From the NCBI GenBank assembly GCA_964019425.1, contig OZ025800.1:248001-312000 (forward strand): DNA of 64,000 bases, given 5' to 3'. Positions 51,709 through 62,831 of this stretch are shown here, piece after piece. The notes beneath the pieces are model-generated. The model saw only the letters and a program-made list of their open reading frames with translations, was not told the origin of the DNA and did no database searches. The number at the start of each line of letters is the position of its first letter. Position 1 is the stretch's first letter. The position numbers and the translations under genes are program-made. The DNA comes from Flectonema sp. DT1601 (Eukaryota > Euglenozoa > Diplonemea > Diplonemida > Diplonemidae).

Positions 51709-53541
51709 TTAGAAACTGATACTCTTTCTTCTTGGTGGCTTTGGTGAGCCAGAGTATCCCATCGCGTCGTTTAACTTAATTAGTTCAGCTGCTTCACTTT
51801 CACGACCTCCTTTGAATAAAGCTTCCGAAAGTAATGATCGTACTTTACAAACAGACAAGCTTGATGGAGTAAACTGTTCACTCATTTCTGATAATAAGTT
51901 TTCAAATATTACGACACTCTCGTGATATGATTCACTTTTAAAGAGAGCAATCCCAAGACCTTGTTTAGCATCCTGAAGTACTTCACCACTAATACCTAAT
52001 CTTAGTCCACTGTGAACAACTTCCTTATAGTGGATCTTAGCCCCAACCCAGTTACGTGCTGCCGATGATAGCATTCCCAGACCCATAAACGACCAGATTA
52101 GCTGTTTTAGTTTGATGTCATGTGAAGTTCAAGGAAAGTACTACAGGGAGGTATGAAATAATAATAAAAAAGTACAAACCGATTCAGTGCTCTCTCCAAA
52201 CTTCTCTTGTCGGGTGCGGAGGACGGTAAAATGGAGTTTTTCGGCATCAGAAAATCTACCAAGACGCTCCTTTTTAGATGCCTGTCGCAGAAGATCTTCA
52301 ACGAGAGATCCTCCTCCACCTCTAAAGGAAGTTTCTGATGCATTGGTGAAGGATACAACTTCATCAAGTGAAACGAGAGATGTATTTGGTCGAGCAGTTA
52401 AAGGTGATTGAACAACTGAAGAGCTGCGTTTCTTGTAACTACCGCTACGCGATAACTGTTGTGACACTGGTGTGTTAGATCTGCTAGAGCGAACACTTCG
52501 TGATCTTGGACAGCTGCTACTTCTTGTAATTCCGTAGACACCATCAAGTAGTCGAGATTGTATCTTATCATATCCAAGTTTAGATTTTAATACTTTGTGC
52601 TCTTTTAAAAATTTATCTTTTCTCTTCTTTGGAATCTCCAACTCCTCAGTTGGCGGGGTTACCACTTTCGGTTCTTGATAACGAGGCTGTGCTCTGTCAT
52701 ATCCATTTACTTGATTAAGTCTCGAATGTAGTGACAAGAAGTCAGCATGTCTCTGAGGAAGTGGTGTTCCAGTTCCAACAGCTTTCGGTTTCGACATCGA
52801 TGGAAGAAGATATCTTGGCTCTACATTTTGATAAGTACTATTTATCGGGTGCTTTACCTTTCCAAGTAACGGCGCTACCTTCTTTGGTGCCGGCTTTGCA
52901 CTTTCAACAGCAGTTGGTGGAGTCCGTTGACCTGCTGATGTCGGTGAAGGAGTCTCCCAGGACCTAATAGGTTGTGGTGGTGGTGGTGGTGGGGGAAGCA
53001 CTAATTCTCTTTTTTTAGTTCCGATGGGAAAGTAGCGCTCGTGCTTTCCATCACTTGTTTGTCTATAAACGGTTGGACCTTCACGGGGTGAGACACGCGA
53101 AAGCTGTGATGGTGAAAAGGCAGCGGGGCTCTCACGGGGGGATACATGTGAATGTTGCGCCTCCGGCGAGTATCGAACTTGAGGTGTTTCAGGTCTGTTT
53201 GGACTGTCAGAAGCTGCGAAGTTCCCGCCTCCATGGACAGGACTCAAGCGAAACAGTGACGAAACGTATGTGGGTTCTTCTTCTCGTCCTTCTGATATTT
53301 GTTGTTCTCGTTGATGATGTCTTTCAGTTCTGGGAGGTGTCGATATTTCGTTGCACTCTTGCAAAATTTTCTTCGCCTCTTCTCCCTGCATCTTAGCCTT
53401 CTTCAATTCCCTTTCAATGTTCTCCATCGCTCTCTGGATTCGATCATCATCAACGTGTCTCGTGTTGTAAACTTTTCTTTGAAAGTCTTCATTCCCGCAG
53501 TCTAACTGGTTCTCATGAAGATGATCCTCGACGAGTGACAT
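51709..53541 (-). CDS. proline-rich protein with TPR-like C-terminus, two exons
   Basis: Exons 53541-52180 and 52101-51709 join in phase 0 to about 584 residues. The N-terminal 90 residues form a charged helix (MENIERELKKAKMQGEEAKK). About 90-390 is disordered and Pro/Ser/Arg-rich, with several SPRE and poly-Pro phrases. From about 405 helical pairs resemble TPRs of the kinesin-light-chain kind: EDLLRQASKKERLGRFSDAE, then across the splice TESLIWSFMGLGMLSSAARN, then DAKQGLGIALFKSESYHES. Splicing completes the second TPR, which supports the intron. It is likely an adaptor; the partner is unknown. The acceptor TTATTCTCATAG lies 18 nt above the ATG. Confidence 0.82.
52102..52179 (-). other. cis-intron in the TPR-like gene, 78 nt
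   Basis: Donor GTTTGT, acceptor ATCAAACTAAAACAG. Phase 0, joining GESTES to LIWSFMGLG and restoring a TPR helix pair. Confidence 0.87.
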
Positions 53542-54259
53542 TTAAATATTTTAACTTCCTATGAGAATAATAATAAAAACATTCGGACCCATCACTTCAC
53601 TCATAGATCATCAAGTAAATATGAAGTACAGTACAAGATAATCAGATACATGACAAGTGTAAATAATAAAGAGATTAAATAACAAACAATAATAAATTGG
53701 ATGAGTTGTTGTTTTACAACACTTCGTCACATGGTAATGTCACAACTACGACTAAAACAGGCACCAGAAAGCTGAAGTGAATCGCTTGTTTTAAAAAAAA
53801 GAAACAACAACAGAGCGTGTTTTCGTCTTCGCTAAATACCTTTTCCGTAAAAAAATAACAAAAAGCAATTATTCGATGCTCACGAAGAATAAACTAAGTG
53901 ACATATCGGGGGATTAACCCGCACGGGGGATTAACCACATAAAATACAAATGTATTGTATCATAAATAACACAACGATAATTTAACATTAGTTTTAGATA
54001 CAGTGACTAAAGGTAATGTTAGTGTAGTCATACACTCTGCAATTAACTATTAACAATAAATGTTTCTAACTTAGCTGCATACACATCTCTTTTTCCGTGT
54101 TGTCATTCAGTGCAGTACGGAATCGAGTTATTCAATTACAAATTAATCGTGAGCCCTGGGAAACCAAAACCAGGGTATAATGTAATACGGCAGAGAGTAG
54201 GTTTCACCTACGAATTACTTGCTTAAATCAGCAATTCTTTGAAAAAAACAAAAAAAACA
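53542..54259. other. intergenic, about 0.7 kb, ending in a dispersed repeat
   Basis: Most of 53985-54248 is repeat copy C. The rest is AT-rich leader and 3' sequence. No gene. Confidence 0.6.
54053..54248. repeat. dispersed repeat, copy C
   Basis: Matches 36112-36310 almost base for base over about 195 bp. Weaker similarity to the copy A surroundings extends up to about 53985 (GATACA, GACTAAA, TTAGT, CACTCTGCAA). It lies immediately below the stop codon of the 54260-56543 gene and so may be part of that 3' UTR. Confidence 0.9.
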
Positions 54260-56543
54260 TCATGAATGTATACTTGAGGTTCGTGGCTTAAGAGAAGTCA
54301 ATACTGAAGGTTGTTTAGGTGCTTTGTTGAATTTGCTGCTACTCATTCCTCTCTTTTTTGTTAGTTTTGATTTTCTCTTTGCTGACGGTTGAGATGTCGC
54401 TGTCGGTAATAAGATGATCGGGTCGTCTGTTTCTTTTTCTAATTCATCATCAGACCCTTCTGATTCTGTTTCCATCCCAATATCAAGAGCGGGGTTCCAT
54501 TTGTTTTCACCTCCTGTTGGATCAGGTCCTTGTCGCTTAACAAAGAGACGAGCAAATACATTTTGAAAATCAGCGAATGGTATTTGCAAATCTTCCATTT
54601 CCCCAGGAGGAGGGTATCGGGTTATTTTTGCAACTGCTGCGAGTGTCTTGTCAAGTATCGGCTCTATTGAAGGATCAATTCGTAGCCACGCACTTCTAAT
54701 ATGATCCCACGTCACGAACTCATCAACAGCAAGCTCATGAACAGACTCACAAATATCAGCAATATAAGCTTGAACAGCATGTAAATGTTGATCTCTTAAT
54801 TCCTCGACGAATTCACCTTGATTACCATGTTTATCAGACGCAAACAATGTTAAGTAAGGAACCTCATCAGTCACACAATCTCTCTTTAACGATTCACACA
54901 GAGCTTGATATCTCCATGATGTCAGCATAGATATGGTACCCCCGCTTATGATTTCTGTTTATGATTAATGTTTTTGACAGGTTACACACCCCACTTGTAT
55001 GCAGAGGGTTTTTCAAGGTAGAAAGGTCCAACATTCTGTGCAGGAAGCAATGGATTCAAAACACAAATGGAGAGGTGTTCTGCTATAAATATATAATAAT
55101 CAATCACGTACCTTTAATATCAGCGTGTGTCAGGTATCCTGTCGCAGAGTCGTTTAGCTCGATGTCCCTTTCCTCAAAGGCTGCACGAAGTTCTGATAGT
55201 AACTGTAGCTGATCAAGCCATACTTCTTCAGGGACTTCTTCGCGAAGGATGGCAAGGAAAAGCTCACAATCGGCGTCTGCCTTGTATCGTTCTGCAGAAT
55301 AGATGAGAGAATAAGCTTTTTCTGATCTCCGTTGTGGATCACACGGTACCAACTGCTCCATATACACTCCAAAAAAGGTAGATAAAGAAGTGACGCCATG
55401 GTTGATTTCGTAATGGAGTTTCTCTTTCCAAACGTCTCCAATTATGCGTTCTAGTTCTCCCTTTTTGATTTTTCGATTTTTTAATTTTCCGTGCCAGCGA
55501 AGGTATTTAGGTAAATGAAGACCATTACCCTTTCCAATAAAACTATCTACCCAGGTGTCATCATCAGGGTTATCTGTTTGGGAGAGTTGTCCCCCCCCAG
55601 CCATCTGCATAAGTTGCAGCTGTGCTGAGACTGTTTTGTACTCGGCGTCCACTCGCTTTAGTAATATTTTATTGTCGTCGAGTTTTTGCTCGAGTGCAAT
55701 CCGAGATTTCTCTCCTTTCTCCAATTCTTCTCGATGTTGTTTTTTTAATGCCTCTAACTGATCGATAACGTTTCCTCCTTCGATTTCAGCTTCCCGAAGT
55801 CTCTCTATTTCATCGAGAAGCTTCATGTGTCGCTCACCAATTTTTCTTTCATCAGCTTCAGCATAGGCGTCATTTATAGATTGAAGTTGGATATTCTTTT
55901 CTGTCGCTTTCACTAATTCTGATTTGACTCGAGTTGTTTCTAAAGTCAGTTCTCTGTGTTGAGCTTTTACATCTTCTATCTCTTGTTGAAGACGTTGGAT
56001 ACGTTCATCTTGATCTTCAGTTACTTGTTGTAGTCTTGAAGACTCTTGAACACTAGAAGATAGTTCTCTCTTTACTTCAGAAAGCTCTTCTTTTAGTACT
56101 CGTTGATGTCGCTTTACACTAACATCACGTTGATGTGCGAAGTGTGTTTCTGTTAAGTTATTCCATAGTTGTGGAGGTTGTTTTTTAACAGAACTGTGAC
56201 TTCGGAGAGGTTGTCCATTATCAATATGTTCTTGAAGCATTCTGGTCCTTTCATCTTCTAGTAGACTCCACAAGGAACCGTACCTATCAGTGTTTCTTGA
56301 TATCACCTGTAGACATTCTCTAAAAACTTGTAATGGAGAATACGATGCAATGTCTTGTCTCAATCTCTCTCTAGCTAATCGTTCCTCCAACAAGATTCTA
56401 GTTGATTTACTATCATAAGAAGTCTCGTTCGTGTGTCTTCGTGAAGGCGTTCCTTCAGGTGGTATTGGCGCTCTACCTGTCACATGTGAAGTACGACTCA
56501 ACAGTGGAAGTTCCCGTCTTAGATAAAGCTCTGGCGAGTGCAT
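54260..56543 (-). CDS. TSNAXIP1-like coiled-coil protein, two exons
   Basis: Exons 56543-55112 and 54954-54260 join in phase 1 to about 708 residues. The early segment YSPLQVFRECLQVISRNTDR with SLWSLLEDERTRMLQEHI resembles the N-terminal domain of translin-associated factor X-interacting protein 1 (TXIP1_N). A long coiled coil follows (about 130-330), then a helical domain (KYLRWHGKLKNRKI; TFFGVYMEQLVPCDPQRR) and an acidic to basic tail. Relatives are linked to cilia and spermatogenesis, fitting the flagellar flavour of this array; orthology is moderate. I start at MHSPELYLRR because the acceptor TTCTTTTGTTTGTTCAG (56557-56559) lies 13 nt above it. Confidence 0.75.
54955..55111 (-). other. 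cis-intron in the TSNAXIP1-like gene, 157 nt
   Basis: Donor GTACGT, acceptor TTAATCATAAACAG. Joins HADIK to EIISGGTISMLTSW in frame. It is the longest intron in the window. Confidence 0.78.
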
Positions 56544-56869
56544 ATTATTACAGCAACTGAACAAACAAAAGAATTAATTTAATTGTGATGTTTATAAATA
56601 AACAGTAGCGTCCTTAAGAAGAAAATTACATAAAAAGAAAAAAGAAAAAAAGAACAGCAAAAGATGAACATTAAAATACAGGATTTGTTGCAGGCAATCT
56701 AAAATAATTGTATAAAAAGAAGAAAAAAAAAACGGAAACAGAGCTTGTATCAGATAATCTACAGCAATGTGCTAAGTCAGAAGTAACAAAACTGATGACA
56801 TAATCCAGAAGCAAATAATACAACAGATTTGAGGCAATGTTCACTCCGAGAAGATATCGTGTGATGAGT
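56544..56869. other. short intergenic region
   Basis: Holds the acceptor at 56557-56559 and A-rich sequence. No gene. Confidence 0.5.
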
Positions 56870-59800
56870 TTATGCTTCACTACTATCACGTTCATGTATA
56901 ATGGAACCAAGTATTCTTGGTTCTAGTATATGCTCTGGAAGAACTGGTTCCAACATAAGCCTTTGAGACAGTGGAACCCATTCACCTTCAGCTGTACGAG
57001 CTCCTCTTAAAGGAGATATTGATGGTTCAGGTATACTTTCTTTAGGGAACTTTTTAATATCTGTAGTAGCGAGAGTATTGAGTGCCTGCTTGGCCGTCCG
57101 CTTCTTTTCCCATTCGGAAGTGCGGCGACGCTTTTCCGACTCAGCCTTCTTTTTAGCAGTCTCATGAGCTTCTTGTTGAGTCCTCCATTCGATGTTTTTA
57201 GCCTTGCGAAGTGCATCGTCCTGACGTTTGCGTTCGCCGTCCAGAGACTTTTCCTGACGAAGTTTCTTGAGTTCAGCGCGTTGACGCATTTTGATGAGTG
57301 TGGCCTCGTCGTGTTCCTTTCGAAGTTGAAGTTCGTGGGATACCTTTTCTTGCATGTGTCTGCGTTCGGTATCTAATTTATCTTCGACTTGCTTCATGAG
57401 TGAGCGCTCTACGGACTCCCATTCCCATTCTTCTCGTTTATTTTCTTGAATCGTTTTGTCTCTTTCTGCGACTCGCTCTCTCCTTTGTCGGTCTCTATCA
57501 TCCTTCGATTTCTTATCTTCAAAACCTTTTTGCCTCGCCTCCAATAACATTCTCTTGGTCTCCTTCGCACGATCTTCTTTTTCTATCCGCCTCATTTCTA
57601 ATTCTCTTTTTCGCTTTTCTTCTGTCAGTCTTTTTTCAAAAGTAAGCTGTCGCTTCTTATCAAAAGTTTCTACGCGTTGTCTTGCAATTGAGGAAGCATT
57701 CAAGATACTGTTTTGTGTTGTTTGTTTTGGAATAAATGGTACGAAAGAAACATAATTATATTTAATCATACGTAGTCTTGGTCATGTTGTTGATACTGTT
57801 GTTGTGTTGAAACAGTCGCTGTGATACTTTAGTAGCTAGCTTATCGTAAGTTACTTCAAAAGAGCTGGAAGAGCATATCGATTCTGACGGTTCATTCCTA
57901 CGGACTTCACGATACTCTTGGAAGTGTTGATCTCGAATAGTCTTCAGTGATCTGATGTAATTAGTTTCAAGCATCATTCTCTTTTTCCCTTCAGCTTCTT
58001 GAAGTGAATTAAGAAAAGCTGCCTGTGCCATTGACAACGAATGTTTATTCATTTCAAATAACGAACCTTTTCTCTTACCTTCTACTGAAGTCAGTTTTGA
58101 TCTAGCAGTCGACTCTTGTCGTCTTAATAATTCTCTCTTACTAACTTCAGTTCTTGCAACTGATCGAAGTTCAATCATAATACTCTTAACAGTAACACCT
58201 TTAGGTAGTGTCCGTGCTTTGCACTTTGAAACAGCTAAGTAAGATCTAATGAATGCCTCCAGTACATTAGTGGTTACGGTTATCACGGAGTGGTTCATTT
58301 TTTTACACTCCGATGAACGAAGAAACACCCTAGAAATACCAACCTTGGCAGAAGCAGTTGCATTCAAGACATCTCGAGAAACAGTGTGAGTGGGATCATT
58401 TTCTATGAGTGAAAACTTCTTTTTAAAAGCTGATTTTGATAGTGATAAATCGTGAGAACCTCTAGCTGAATGTAAAATATACATCACACCAAAGTACCGA
58501 AGTTGTTCAATGACAGATGCTCCTGACCAAACTCCTCCAGCACCTGCTGAAAGACATCGCGTCCATGCGATTGAAGATGATTGTACGTTGTTGAATAAAG
58601 CTGCTGTCTTCTTAAGGTATTTAGTTAGCTTTTGAAATCCTGATGCTTTGTTAGAGAATTTTAAACATGGTAAGGTTGCTGATTCAAAAACTGATAAGAC
58701 ATCATCATGTAAACTATTAAACTGATGATGACAACCCGTGATATCATACTTGACAGCTCCGAATGTATGATGAACCACAATCGGTAATTCGTTGTTATTG
58801 TCAGGTGCTGTCGCGTATACCAACGGACTTGTTAGTTTTGTTATATTAGCATGCAGTTCAAAGTCATACGAATGGTTCGCCTTTGTAAAAAGCCCTCTTT
58901 CACTATTAAACAACACTGCTAGCACTTGTTCAGATACTGGTCCAGGTGGACGAGGTAAACCAACATAGGCCTCCGCATTGTTGAGTTCTAAGGTACTTTC
59001 TAATCTAGGTTTTGTTATAACATCAGATCGATATCTACCCTCAAGCATTTCACAAATAGAATGTCTAAAGAGTTCTTCGACACCGAATCCTGTACCAGAG
59101 AACTCATGTTGCCCTCCAACATTAATAATTGAAATCGTAAACAAAGGAAGGTCATTCGGACTTTCAGATGTTATTTTTGAATTAACGATACTGACGATGT
59201 AATTGAATAACGATTCGTATATTGCGCAGGCAATGCAATCTCGGAGGACTGCTGCCTGATCTGAATTTGCTAGAAGACTGTCAACAGTGAAAGGATCAAT
59301 ACCAATAAGCCCTGATGCTAATCGAAGTATTGCTGTAGAGGAATGGCTTACTTTATTTGATGTAATTTCAATAGTTGAAAAATGAATAGCAGCTGACACA
59401 GCTCTCCAAATACCATCTTTAGTCTTTTCATCCATTTCAAGTGTGTTCATTAATGACACACAATTAGTATAGTCAGCGGCATCCATCTCTGGGTCTAAGA
59501 ACTCCTCAACATGATCGTTGCCTGTAGAAGCAAGATACTTACTAGCATCGTTAGATGCGACTAACATATAAAGTGGGTTTAGCATTCTCTCTGATTCAGT
59601 TCCGGATAGTATTCGTGAGGCTTCTAGTGCTGCGCAGGTAACATGTGCTGATGATAACTGACCACTTTTTGAATAAGAAAATGACCAAGTTGCTGAAAAA
59701 CAAGGCAACTGTTCACCGCTAGTTGTCAGAGCTGATCCGAAAGTATGAAGAAGAGATGCAGCAGCCTGGAGTTGGTCTGAAAATGTTTTTGTGACGCTTC

Positions 59801-60263
59801 CACATTTTAAGAGTCCTCTAATACAAGAAGATGTGAATGATATTTTATCAGACCCAGCAGTTCCTAACAATGGGATAAGTTGATCACCTTCTCCACTAAG
59901 ACCTCTCCAGTATGCTTCTAACGGTAGTTGAGTTCGAGGATCGATATCTGATTTGAAGTTTAAAGCAATTCGACCAAGTCTCGTAGAAGGTTTTCTCTCA
60001 TCAATAACTCTCTTTCTAAGCCAATGGAGTATCCCTGCTTCATGTAGTATTTCTAAGTCCATTAAATCTGCTTTTGGTCGCAGGCTGCGTTCACTTTCTG
60101 CTGACACACAAACCAGCTCACCTGACATGAAGTTCATCGTCTCACCAGTACGGCAGTCAACTATTGAGCACGTGTCTCCTTCATTTTGAATATCCACAAC
60201 TTTAGCCAAACTCCATATTTGTGAGATTGACGGATAGAAACACAGCGATCCCTTGTCAGGCAT
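56870..60263 (-). CDS. degenerate myosin head with charged helical tail, two exons
   Basis: Exons 60263-57772 and 57707-56870 give about 1109 residues. Residues 15-60 match the myosin N-terminal SH3-like fold; DLMDLEILHEAGILHWLRKR (68-87) is the classic start of the motor. The P-loop, normally GESGAGKT, reads GTAGSDKI (134-141). The switch I region reads WSFSYSKSGQLSSAHV instead of NNSSRFGK. Switch II, normally DIxGFE, reads NVGGQHEF. The relay-like and converter parts persist (VSRVFLRSSECKKM). ATP hydrolysis is therefore unlikely; I infer a pseudo-motor, perhaps an actin- or membrane-binding scaffold. Exon 2 is a Lys/Glu/Arg-rich helix, possibly a single alpha helix, with a Pro-rich end. The acceptor GCACTGACAG lies 12 nt above the ATG. 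Confidence 0.85.
57708..57771 (-). other. cis-intron joining myosin-like head and tail, 64 nt
   Basis: Donor GTATGA, acceptor CAACACAAAACAG. Phase 2, giving NMTKTTILNASSIARQRV in frame. Without it the head frame stops within the intron and the tail would be a separate gene starting 8 bp inside the head frame with no acceptor. Confidence 0.87.
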
Positions 60264-62831
60264 GGGAGGCTGATCCTGTCAGTGCAATTAATTTTTAAAA
60301 AAAGACTTCGACACAAACAGAAGTAGAACACGTAGTTGTGATTTCTTCTTCATGATTCTCCCCCATCCTTTTCATCCTTTTTTTTTTCTTTTTTCCCAAA
60401 AATACCTTATCTCACTAAATCCTGCACTGAAATAACATAAATACAATTCCCATTTTTTGCAATCGTTTTTCAGAATATTTCACAACCAGTTGGTACAGAT
60501 AGAGGGGTGCATACGATCGGATGGTAGCGTTTCTTTTTTACATGAGACACGATGGCCATAACCAAGGGGTAGGTTAACGTATTCGTTCGTAATAGATTTT
60601 TTTTTTTTTTTTTGTGCAACAGTTATTGTCTATGATGTCAATAACTGTACTTATCACTAATAAACTTAAGAGTATTGGGTAAACTCTATAGAGCTACGAA
60701 GCAGCAGCAACGTTAGTAGACCCAGATTGTTATGGTACAGCTCAGGTCTGAACACAGCATGCCATTGCAAGCTTTCTACTGCGTCTGATTGAGGAGAGAG
60801 ATACGCAGCAAAACAAAATAAAAAACGTTTCGTTTCATTCTGGAAAGGTGGTTCACATCCATAACAACAACAAGTCCTGTTCGACTTGTTGTCGTCAAAG
60901 GAGGTCAAGTTAATTTTGAATAAACTTAAAAACCGACTGGAGGGAAAGATTTGTTTTCTTTCTAACTGTCTGTGCAACATCCAATACATATCGTACATAA
61001 TATTACACACAGGCTCTGGTACATAACTTTTAAAATTACGTGGTCTTATTACCAAAGAGAGAGATGCGCAGCAAGAGTACCAAAAAAAACAAAAAAAAAA
61101 AAAAACCATAATTCTGCCTCACAATGTTCGTTTTCTGAAAGGTAGTTCACATCCACAACAACAGGTATCGTACATAACGTCCTGTTGTTTAAGACGTTGA
61201 AAACACAACCCGCAGTACTTACTGTAAACCGAAGAAAAAACAAAACAAAAACAAAAAAAAAAAACAAAAAAAAGGAAAATAAGATCAAGAAAGTATGTAA
61301 AAAGGCTGCTGTCTTTTTACAAAAAAAAGGCAAAAAAAACTACGGCAAAAATAATGGAAAAGGTTTTTTATAAAAAAAAGAAAATTTCGTCTTGTACGAC
61401 GAAAACTTCTTTATTCATTTTTTTTTTTTCTTCCCCTTAAATTTTTACAGTGAGAAAAGAATGGCGTGCTGATCAAACACATCGTGGCGAGGGTTTTCAA
61501 ACAACAATGGGATAAGAAATACCTCTTTGGATTTAAGATTACACACTATGCAGAATAATCGATGAGGGAGAGAGAGAGAGAGAGAGAGATGATGACGATC
61601 ACAGTACAAAAATAAGTTCACCATTCTCTCAATATGTACAATACAAGTATAACTGTCACGGAATGATAACAGGGAGGGGAGTTTACAGGAGATTATTTAA
61701 CTCTCAAGTGTTATTTTTTTTTTTTTTTTTTGCTTCAGGTTATCAGAAGCCGACAGTACTTACTTTTTTTGTTGCCAGAAAAAAAAAAAAAACCACTATC
61801 TGAGAGAAGCCAAGGAGGTTAACATCAGCCAACGGTACAGTGACCATGGTGATTAAATAAAGTTAAAAAGGGGAGTACAGTCCATCATAAGTTAATATAT
61901 CATTAGCTTATCAATATAATCTACTGGGCATCCTGAACACAGCATGCCATCGTTGCTACTTTCAACTTATTTTGTAGTCAGTTGCATATTATCAGATCAA
62001 CAGTTCAGCGACCATGGTGATGTTATTTTTTTTTTCTTTTTTTTTTCATAACATTAAAAGTGAAGTAAAGAAGGAGAGTCTACTGTCCTTCACAAACCGG
62101 GTTATCGTAAGCTGACCCGTTAGACTTTTTGTTTGACAACAGGAGATGAAATACTTTGACTGTATGTTGATTATCGTAGAGGGGACCAAACCTCGAAAAA
62201 CAAGAGTAGTTTAATAAAACAAGTATACCAACTCTTAGTTAGTATTAAAGGTTATCAGTCAAAAGAAGGGGAGAGGGCGGGAAAATTCAATCGAATGCAA
62301 ACAGCTCTTAGTTAGCGAGTCCAACATACAATTGAGTACCGGTTAGATAGACGCGACAGGGTGGAACGGTTAACCACCTGTGAGTCCCCAATACTACAAC
62401 ATTATGTCAAACCTATTCCCTCTTGGAGTGTTTAAGTTCTTAGAGGTAAAAAAACTTTTTTAAAAAAAAAAAAAATAAAAAAAATTGGAGTTGACTAATA
62501 AAGGAAACGCGTGAATGAAAAAATAACAATCTTCAAAAAAAAAGATTAGAGAAGCAAAGAAAACTTGTCACAAACAATAAAAATAAAAATAGAAAGGATC
62601 ATTATGTCCTAACTGATTGTATTCACCAAGAACACGACCACTGTTTTCAGTGACAACGATCTTGGAAATCATGTGCTGCTAACGATCAAAAGCCAACAAC
62701 CAGTTGCGCAAGAAAAATACAAAACAGAGAGGCAAGGGGAAGGTAACGAGATGACATTGTATACCAGTAGATAATTGGTTTATTTAGACTTTAAAGTCAG
62801 ATAAAGATAATAAGAAAAAACAAAAAGCAAA
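60264..62831. other. gene-free stretch, 2.6 kb, with decayed duplications
   Basis: Holds homopolymer runs (60599-60613, 61712-61730), a GA microsatellite (about 61566-61589) and locally duplicated blocks listed separately. Open frames here are Phe- or Lys-rich and lack the acceptor-ATG arrangement. Confidence 0.6.
60745..62130. repeat. decayed local duplications
   Basis: Recurring phrases: GAACACAGCATGCCAT near 60754 and 61935; GAGAGATACGCAGCAA near 60797 with GAGAGATGCGCAGCAA near 61059; GGTTCACATCCATAACAAC near 60849 with AGTTCACATCCACAACAAC near 61144; GACCATGGTGAT near 61842 and 62010; GGTTATC...AAGC near 61737 and 62100. The blocks are too diverged for a clean unit length. Confidence 0.6.

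Noticed and set aside
56870-57769. The coiled-coil frame as a separate gene overlapping the myosin-like gene by 8 bp
   Set aside because: A 64-nt intron with local donor and acceptor style joins them in frame, and the separate gene would have no acceptor before its ATG.
60666-61333. Minus-strand frames of 147 and 94 codons
   Set aside because: Low-complexity Phe/Lys composition, overlap duplicated blocks, and no pyrimidine-AG before the start.
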